Position numbers and translations under genes: made by a program. A stretch of DNA of 11,542 bases from Sphingobacteriales bacterium (GTDB taxonomy: Bacteria; Bacteroidota; Bacteroidia; Sphingobacteriales; Sphingobacteriaceae): NCBI GenBank assembly GCA_020058405.1, contig JAGVEE010000086.1:1-11542 (forward strand), written 5' to 3'. Of this stretch, positions 6,852-11,542 are shown piece by piece. Position 1 is the first letter of the stretch, and every line of letters begins with the position of its first letter. Below the pieces are notes generated by a model. The model saw only the letters and a program-made list of their open reading frames with translations, had not been told where the DNA came from and made no database searches.

Positions 6852-8843
6852 TTAATCTTCCTTATAAAACTTATTCATTGCCAATACATGTGGCAAACTA
6901 ATGCAGGATACAAAAATGAAAAACGAGCTAGTCCAGGAGTTATCCATATTTATTAACACAATGCTAAATAAAAACCATGCGCCCAAATTGTAGGGTAGCG
7001 CTTTTTTGAATAAAGTTATATTATTGGAATTAAATGAGTTTTTTAAATGTGCCCAACCAGTAATGCTATGTTGACCAATAAAATACAATGCAAACGCTGT
7101 GAGTAGGGGTAAATAAATAGCCAGTAATAATGTAAGTGAAATCATAATCATTGGAATTTTACGACTGTAAAGTCCCCAACTTACTCCAACTATTGATAAG
7201 AATAGTGTTGCATATAATCCCGATTCATTGCTAAGTGGAATTACAAATACATCCATATTTTTTAATACTGAATTGGTTTCGCTTACATGTCCTAACAATA
7301 GCATACTTAATACAATTGCACCCCATACAGTACTTTCGAATATCCTACTTTTGTTAGCTTTCCACTCTTGCATATCGGCTTGTCCGAAATGCATAGCAGA
7401 ATACAGTAAAAACAAAACCAAGGCTGTACCAGGGTGTATTAACCAAACTATAAAATATACACCTGCTTTTAATAAATACTTGACAATAAAATTCAGTTTT
7501 ATACCATTGTTTACATCGCCACTTTCTACAATATTATCAAGCGCTCCGTGAGGTATGCCCACCAAAAACAAACCAATTGCAAAAACAGTGTACTGTATAA
7601 TGTCGAATGAAGCTGGGATACTAGCTTGTATAGCAATTAATAGAATGGTAAATAGGATGAGTAAAACAGGTGAACCGATGCTTTTTAATTTTACATTTAC
7701 ATCAAAATACAATGCTTTTAAAAATGGTTTTATAGGTAATGAGGATAGTATTTTGAGGTCTTGTACTATGGAGGTTTTTTCCTCTATAAAATGCAACACA
7801 TTTACCGCTTTATTTTTCTGAAATAATGTTTTAAAAATTGGCTTGCCCATTTCTGCTTCATCTTTCAAAATCAATAATAATAATCTGTCGTAAAAAGTAA
7901 ATCTGTTCTTGTTATGTTTAGTAGTTAATTTTTGTTGATGTTGAATGTTATCAGCCAATTGTTCGGCTTGGTAAAACATGTTTTTAAATGCATACCCTGT
8001 ACTTGATTTTATGGCGCCGGCACGAGCTCCAATTGGTATTACATTTTTTATTTCATCAATATCTATTTCAGCATTACTCATGGGTATGCAACCTTTTTCA
8101 ATATCTACTATGGTATATTCACCAAAATGAGATTGTATATATTCTTTTAAAACAGGTTCTGCTTCATTAGGGGTTATTACATCGGAGCCAAAACGAGTTA
8201 ATTCTACTAAGGCTGTATTGGCATTAAAAGGCAACACATACATAAATTGTGTGTAACCTTGTTGAGCCACTTCAAAATCCATTAAGCGCACGCAATCTTG
8301 CGATGTTATTTCCTCTACTGTGGTAATTACATATCCAATAAACGATTGAGCAAGATGAGATTCGTTTGCTAATAAAGGTTTGTATGTTGGCGGCCTACTA
8401 TCGAACATTAATTTAGCTTGATATGTAGTAGCTTTTGTATTTATATTTAATACATCATTTGTATGTTCGATAGTTAAAACTGAATCGAATATACGTGTAA
8501 TGTTATATGTATGAATGATTCGTCTGAGTTCATTGTAAACATCAGATCCAGAAACATGAGAATAGGCTAGGGGAGAAATGGATTCTTGTACATCGTTATT
8601 CACGATTATTTTGTTCCATTTGTAACTAATAATAGCTTCGCAATTATTAGTAATTGCATCAGAGGTATTCGACCAAAAACAATATGTTTTGTCGTTTTTT
8701 ATTTTTTCATCGGGATCAATAATTAATACCGATTTGTTTTGTAATAAACCACGTCTTTCCAAACTCATTAACTGCAATGTTGTAGATGCTCCAGCACCTG
8801 CAAATGCATAGTCGTAATGTTGAGATGGGTTAATTAAAGACAT
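6852..8843 (-). CDS. Fused lycopene beta-cyclase (CrtY) and Brp/Blh beta-carotene 15,15'-dioxygenase
   Basis: Bifunctional retinal-making enzyme of 663 residues. The N-terminal half (about 8-380) is a CrtY-type flavoprotein cyclase: FAGAGAS dinucleotide-binding loop 14-20, NDKTYCFW 50-57, FDSRPP 147-152, MDFEVAQQ 188-195, MYVLPF 201-206, IPMS 253-256, and IGARAGAIKSSTGYAF 271-286. The C-terminal half (about 390-663) is a polytopic Brp/Blh protein with about seven to eight hydrophobic segments and the expected iron-binding His residues: GIPHGALD (H432), AMHFGQAD (H485), GQHSITGWAH (H592, H599), LPH (H652). The expected reactions are lycopene to beta-carotene, then beta-carotene plus O2 to two retinal. 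There is no stop or frameshift between the halves. ATG 8843 is chosen; an in-frame TTG at 8882 lies inside the terminator hairpin and adds residues unlike CrtY. It follows the rhodopsin gene it would supply. Confidence 0.93.
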   Translation of the reverse strand: MSLINPSQHYDYAFAGAGASTTLQLMSLERRGLLQNKSVLIIDPDEKIKNDKTYCFWSNTSDAITNNCEAIISYKWNKIIVNNDVQESISPLAYSHVSGSDVYNELRRIIHTYNITRIFDSVLTIEHTNDVLNINTKATTYQAKLMFDSRPPTYKPLLANESHLAQSFIGYVITTVEEITSQDCVRLMDFEVAQQGYTQFMYVLPFNANTALVELTRFGSDVITPNEAEPVLKEYIQSHFGEYTIVDIEKGCIPMSNAEIDIDEIKNVIPIGARAGAIKSSTGYAFKNMFYQAEQLADNIQHQQKLTTKHNKNRFTFYDRLLLLILKDEAEMGKPIFKTLFQKNKAVNVLHFIEEKTSIVQDLKILSSLPIKPFLKALYFDVNVKLKSIGSPVLLILFTILLIAIQASIPASFDIIQYTVFAIGLFLVGIPHGALDNIVESGDVNNGIKLNFIVKYLLKAGVYFIVWLIHPGTALVLFLLYSAMHFGQADMQEWKANKSRIFESTVWGAIVLSMLLLGHVSETNSVLKNMDVFVIPLSNESGLYATLFLSIVGVSWGLYSRKIPMIMISLTLLLAIYLPLLTAFALYFIGQHSITGWAHLKNSFNSNNITLFKKALPYNLGAWFLFSIVLINMDNSWTSSFFIFVSCISLPHVLAMNKFYKED

Positions 8844-8860
8844 GGGATTTTTAATTAAAT

Positions 8861-8895
8861 AAAAAAGGGCTTCTCTTTTCAAGAAACCCTTTTTT
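8861..8895 (-). terminator. Intrinsic terminator between rhodopsin and CrtY-Blh genes
   Basis: AAAAAAGGG (8861-8869) pairs perfectly with CCCTTTTTT (8887-8895). After a C/A mismatch, TTCT (8871-8874) pairs with AGAA (8882-8885), leaving a 7-base loop. On the minus strand it begins 14 bases after the rhodopsin stop codon and ends in a T-run. The A-run on the other side makes it potentially bidirectional. It should reduce transcription from the rhodopsin gene into the CrtY-Blh gene. Confidence 0.85.
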
Positions 8896-8909
8896 AAATT
8901 TGTAAATAT

Positions 8910-9614
8910 TTAGTCTTCGCTTCTGCTTAATGCATAGATTACTAAACCGAAACCAATTTTGTTCACAGCATCACCAATGTTGTAAATTATGTCCATGTTT
9001 AAGTTTAAGTTTCCGAAGAATGCATACCACTGACCTTCAGCTGTACCTACTAAGTAACCTAATGGGTAAATACCCCAACCAATTACTACGAATAACAATA
9101 ATGAATTAATTGCTTTTTGCACTGCTGGGCTACTAGCCTTAGACAATTGTGCAACTTCGCCTTTCCATACTGCCCAAACAATCCAGAAATAAGCTAAGCC
9201 TGATAATAGACCCCAGAATGCTGCTTGGTTAGGCACCACTGCTTCACCCCAGTATCCAGTTACAAGCATTACTAACGAAGCGAAAATCAACTTCCACAAT
9301 AAGCTTTGTTTAGCACCAGCTTTTTTAGTGATTAAGTAAAACTCAACACACATCAAAGGCACAGTTAACAACCAATCTACATAACGGAAAAATGTAGGTG
9401 ATTCGCCTGTTTCTAGGTTATAACCTCTCATGTAGTAGTAGTGTACTGCTGCAATGAAGGTAATAATACCAGAAACTAATACTGAAGTTCTCCATTTCTG
9501 AGAAGTGTTGTTCAACTCAAAGAAAAAGAATACAGATGCGGCCATCATAGCCATGGTTCCGATAAAAAACGTAAAGGCTACGTAGTTGTCGGTTGCAATT
9601 TTTAAATGTTCCAT
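8910..9614 (-). CDS. Proteorhodopsin, green-type light-driven proton pump
   Basis: Seven-helix microbial rhodopsin of 234 residues in the inner membrane. Retinal binds to K219 in helix G (DAVNKIGFG, with counter-ion partner D215). The helix C motif RYVDWLLTVPLMCVEF gives proton acceptor D80, T84 and proton donor E91, the DTE pattern of outward proton pumps rather than the NDQ pattern of sodium pumps. H58 in HYYYMRG matches the His that pairs with the acceptor Asp in proteorhodopsin. M88 sits at the spectral tuning site (position 105 of the SAR86 protein), where Leu or Met means green absorption and Gln blue. W180 and Y183 (GWGIYP) line the retinal pocket. G135 in helix E aligns with Phe152 of the SAR86 protein, the place of the carotenoid-antenna fenestration. 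ATG 9614 is used; an upstream in-frame start at 9662 adds residues with no family match. The chromophore is probably supplied by the next gene. Confidence 0.95.
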   Translation of the reverse strand: MEHLKIATDNYVAFTFFIGTMAMMAASVFFFFELNNTSQKWRTSVLVSGIITFIAAVHYYYMRGYNLETGESPTFFRYVDWLLTVPLMCVEFYLITKKAGAKQSLLWKLIFASLVMLVTGYWGEAVVPNQAAFWGLLSGLAYFWIVWAVWKGEVAQLSKASSPAVQKAINSLLLFVVIGWGIYPLGYLVGTAEGQWYAFFGNLNLNMDIIYNIGDAVNKIGFGLVIYALSRSED

Positions 9615-9872
9615 AATTTGTTTGTTTATTTTTTTTAGGTTAAAAACAAGGTAACATATCAAAAATTAAATTTGTTTAGATTATATTGATAATTAATGAA
9701 TTATACTATTTATAGTAACATGGATTTTTGAAAAATTGTGAATATTTTTAATTAATTTAGAATCATTACAAATAAATTATCAAAGATGAATGATGCTTAA
9801 ACAAAGATTTGTGTAGTTATAAGTTTAAACATTTTGTTTTCAATAATTTTTTTAATTGTTAATAAAAAAAAT
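9615..9872 (-). promoter_or_regulatory. AT-rich spacer upstream of the rhodopsin gene, likely holding its promoter
   Basis: 258 bases without a gene, between the stop of the photolyase-like gene and the rhodopsin start, with both genes on the minus strand. The length suggests that rhodopsin has its own promoter. I could not find a convincing Bacteroidota promoter pair (TTTG near -33 and TAnnTTTG near -7); the nearest match, TACCTTG on the minus strand at about 9654-9648, lacks a correctly spaced partner. One exact inverted repeat is present (see 9704-9717). Unlike most other long spacers here, this one has no clear heptad array. Confidence 0.5.
9704..9717. promoter_or_regulatory. Inverted repeat TACTAT-TT-ATAGTA, possible operator
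   Basis: Two perfect 6-base arms separated by TT, centred about 97 bases upstream of the rhodopsin ATG. Its size fits a binding site for a dimeric regulator, but in such AT-rich DNA a chance palindrome is quite possible. No regulator gene is present in the window. Confidence 0.3.
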
Positions 9873-11297
9873 TTAATTATTTGAATGTTGTGGCTTGCGA
9901 AAAGACCAAACAATATCACTTGCTTCTTTTCTGGTAGCTTCAATATCCACAATAGGATAGGGATAATCTTTTCCTAACTCACATTGGTAAAGCTGTTGCT
10001 CAATTAAGCTTAATTTATGTGGTTCGTGTATAAATTGTGCTGGAATGTTTCTTAGTTCTGGCAACCATTTTTTTATAAATAATCCATCATAATCGTAAGC
10101 CTCAGAATTTTTTACAGCATTGTAAATACGTATGGTGTTATGCACAGTTGTGCCACTTTGCATTTGCAATTGGGGGTAATGTATGCCCGGTTCGTAATCT
10201 AAAAACTGCCGTGCAAGAAAATGCAATTCGCGCCAATCTTGCCAGAGGTTAAAGCAGAAAAAGGATACCACCATGGCACGCATTCTGAAATTCAAATAGC
10301 CTGTTTCTACTAAACATCGCATACAAGCATCTACAATAGGTACACCTGTTTTACCTGTTTGCCAAGCTAATATAAATACATCATTTTTAGGTTTTACAAG
10401 TGCATCGTAAGCTCCGTTAATGTTCTGAAATTCGATATTACAATTACTTTCAAACTTTTGTATAAAATGGCAATGCCAGTGCAAACGTGAGACAAAATTT
10501 GCTAAAGCACGTTTGTTTTTTGAACGATCATAATTCAACATGGTGTATTGATATACCATACGCATGCTGATGTTTCCATAACTAATATAAGGAGAAAGTC
10601 GGCTGCAACTTTTCCTACTCAACAGCGGACTGCTAATATGTTTGCTGTAGTTTATATAGCGCTCTTCAATAAAATTTTGTAAGTATCGCCAAGCCCAATG
10701 TTCGCCACCCTGTTGGAAGTTTGGGTTATGTTTGGTAATGTTTTCTGTTAAGTTGGCACCTTTATGTTGCTCATACCATTCAATTGGGAGTTTTGTAAAG
10801 GGTAATAAATTTAAATCAGCAGTTTTGCTATCACTTCTCATTTTATTTTCCCAACGCTCGCTCCAATCTTTTTTCGACTTTAAGCCGCGGAACACCCCGT
10901 TCTGCTGCTGTTCTAGCCATTTAATATTGTTTTTTTTGAAGAACACAGCCATCGCTTCATCGCGAGCATAGGTAAGCTGGTTGCCTGTTTCTTCATAAGA
11001 ATAAACTGTATCGATAGTATAAAAACTAACAAGTTTTTCGAATACAACACCTGCTTCCTCCTGAAAAATATGAATTTGTGTATGGTAAGCTTTCAGCTTT
11101 TCATTCAACTCTTTTATCGATTCGTAAACAAAACGCCAATGCCTCACATCGCTATCAGCATAAGCCATAACAGAAGGCTCGAATAGATAAATTAATAAGG
11201 TTGGAAGGTTAGCTTGTTGAGCATAATATAGCGGCTCCTGATCTACTAACCTTAAATCGCGTTTAAACCAAACTATGTTTATTTTTTCTTTGAACAC
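9873..11297 (-). CDS. Divergent cryptochrome/photolyase-family FAD protein
   Basis: 474 residues from GTG 11297; TTG 11309 would add four, and no ATG fits. The N-terminal Rossmann-like antenna domain starts with IVWFKRDLRL (about residues 8-17). The C-terminal helical FAD domain shows RLSPYISYGN 233-242, WQTGKTGVPIVDACMRCL from W312, TGYLNFRMRAM near 331-341, and RIYN 390-393. Where classical class I CPD photolyases have NNGGWQW and ASTGTD, this protein has DYEPGIHYPQ (367-376) followed by LQMQSGTT. From memory this belongs to a separate, widespread bacterial subgroup usually named deoxyribodipyrimidine photolyase or FAD-binding protein, whose activity I am unsure of. The Trp nearest the flavin (E. 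coli W382) and N378 appear to be replaced. Light-driven DNA repair is the default guess; photoreception is an alternative. It lies upstream of rhodopsin on the same strand. Confidence 0.85.
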   Translation of the reverse strand: MFKEKINIVWFKRDLRLVDQEPLYYAQQANLPTLLIYLFEPSVMAYADSDVRHWRFVYESIKELNEKLKAYHTQIHIFQEEAGVVFEKLVSFYTIDTVYSYEETGNQLTYARDEAMAVFFKKNNIKWLEQQQNGVFRGLKSKKDWSERWENKMRSDSKTADLNLLPFTKLPIEWYEQHKGANLTENITKHNPNFQQGGEHWAWRYLQNFIEERYINYSKHISSPLLSRKSCSRLSPYISYGNISMRMVYQYTMLNYDRSKNKRALANFVSRLHWHCHFIQKFESNCNIEFQNINGAYDALVKPKNDVFILAWQTGKTGVPIVDACMRCLVETGYLNFRMRAMVVSFFCFNLWQDWRELHFLARQFLDYEPGIHYPQLQMQSGTTVHNTIRIYNAVKNSEAYDYDGLFIKKWLPELRNIPAQFIHEPHKLSLIEQQLYQCELGKDYPYPIVDIEATRKEASDIVWSFRKPQHSNN

Positions 11298-11332
11298 TAA
11301 GGGTAACAAGTGGTGGAGGGAAAAGTTTAGGG

Positions 11333-11367
11333 GGTACGTTGTACAGTGTACATTGTACTATGTATGG
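11333..11367 (+). repeat. Heptanucleotide array (TGTACAN type)
   Basis: The heptads ggtacgt, tgtacag, tgtacat, tgtacta and tgtatgg run in register, just upstream of the photolyase-like gene start. The TGTACA core is itself palindromic, so the array is partly self-complementary. It may lie in the promoter of that gene. The whole stretch 11298-11542 holds no visible gene. Confidence 0.65.
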
Positions 11368-11389
11368 GAAAGGTTGTGTGAGGAGTGAA

Positions 11390-11424
11390 AAGTATTAAGT
11401 ATTAGGAATTAAGTATTAAGTATT
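11390..11424 (+). repeat. Heptanucleotide array (AAGTATT type)
   Basis: Five heptads in perfect register: aagtatt, aagtatt, aggaatt, aagtatt, aagtatt. Four of the five are identical. The middle one matches the gaatt core of the other arrays in the window, which suggests that the different units share an origin. Confidence 0.85.
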
Positions 11425-11437
11425 AAGAAGAAACTAC

Positions 11438-11464
11438 CGAGTACTGATTCCGTACCCATTCTAA
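11438..11464 (-). repeat. Copy 2 of the dispersed repeat (TTAGAATGGGTAC ... GTACTCG)
   Basis: On the minus strand, TTAGAATGGGTAC (11464-11452) is followed by a 7-base spacer ggaatca and GTACTCG (11444-11438). The same blocks occur on the plus strand at 189-211, with a 3-base spacer. Confidence 0.55.
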
Positions 11465-11500
11465 CGACTAGAGACTTACGACTAACATCTAGTCTCTACT
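11459..11500. repeat. Heptad array with an 8-bp inverted repeat
   Basis: A degenerate heptad series: ttctaac, gactaga, gacttac, gactaac, atctagt, ctctact. Within it TAGAGACT (11469-11476) pairs perfectly with AGTCTCTA (11491-11498) across a 14-base loop. There is no T-tract, so it is probably a repeat element rather than a terminator. The remaining bases to 11542 show nothing recognisable. Confidence 0.55.
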
Positions 11501-11542
11501 TCCCTATACATGATCAGATAAAGATAGATAAGCGTCTGAACC

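Noticed and set aside
6399..6956. Other frames over the TonB-like gene and the convergent stop region
   Set aside because: The TonB-like frame has a signal peptide and domain motifs; the alternatives have neither and overlap the end of the CrtY-Blh gene.
7228..8170. Plus-strand open frames opposite the CrtY-Blh gene
   Set aside because: They have no recognisable domains and are fully covered by motif-rich coding sequence on the other strand.
8844..8882. Longer version of the CrtY-Blh gene starting at TTG 8882
   Set aside because: The start falls inside the rhodopsin terminator hairpin and the extra 13 residues do not resemble the start of CrtY; ATG 8843 fits better.
8910..9614. Sodium- or chloride-pumping rhodopsin
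   Set aside because: The helix C residues are D80, T84 and E91 (DTE), not NDQ or NTQ, so a proton pump is expected.
9615..9662. Upstream start of the rhodopsin gene at 9662
   Set aside because: It is non-ATG and adds 16 residues without family similarity; the protein from 9614 already has all seven helices.

Overview
The window looks like a chromosomal piece of a Bacteroidota bacterium, probably an aquatic Chitinophagales/Sphingobacteriales-type or related lineage. The evidence is low GC content, very AT-rich spacers, no Shine-Dalgarno sequences in front of the genes, a C-terminal type IX secretion (T9SS) sorting domain, and a flavobacteria-like proteorhodopsin with Met at the colour-tuning site. 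No rRNA, tRNA, CRISPR array, transposase or phage gene is visible.

Left half (plus strand): a large secreted protein (228-4475) joins a choice-of-anchor-I beta-propeller-like region, a metallophosphatase/5'-nucleotidase and a T9SS tail. After a clear terminator comes a DnaQ-type exonuclease fused to a UvrC-like GIY-YIG nuclease with a four-Cys cluster (4746-6113). A small TonB C-terminal-domain protein follows (6277-6810). It converges with the minus-strand block.

Right half (minus strand, read from right to left): a divergent cryptochrome/photolyase-family flavoprotein (11297-9873), a 258-base gap with no gene, a green-type proton-pumping proteorhodopsin (9614-8910), an intrinsic terminator, and a 663-residue fusion of lycopene beta-cyclase (CrtY) with Brp/Blh beta-carotene cleavage enzyme (8843-6852). 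The logic is a light module. The fusion enzyme turns lycopene into beta-carotene and then into retinal, the rhodopsin binds that retinal to pump protons, and the photolyase-like protein probably handles light damage or light sensing. The rhodopsin has Gly at the helix-E position that opens a window to the retinal ring in antenna-carrying rhodopsins, so it may also hold a carotenoid antenna.

The most unusual non-coding signal is a set of 7-base-period tandem arrays in most of the longer spacers and in no gene body, apart from the last few codons of the exonuclease gene. The unit sequence changes from place to place (ATGAATT, AATTACG, ATTCGTA, AAGTATT, TGTACAN, GACTAAC), but the period stays at seven. 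Several arrays are arranged as inverted pairs. They resemble in style the heptanucleotide STRR repeats of cyanobacteria.
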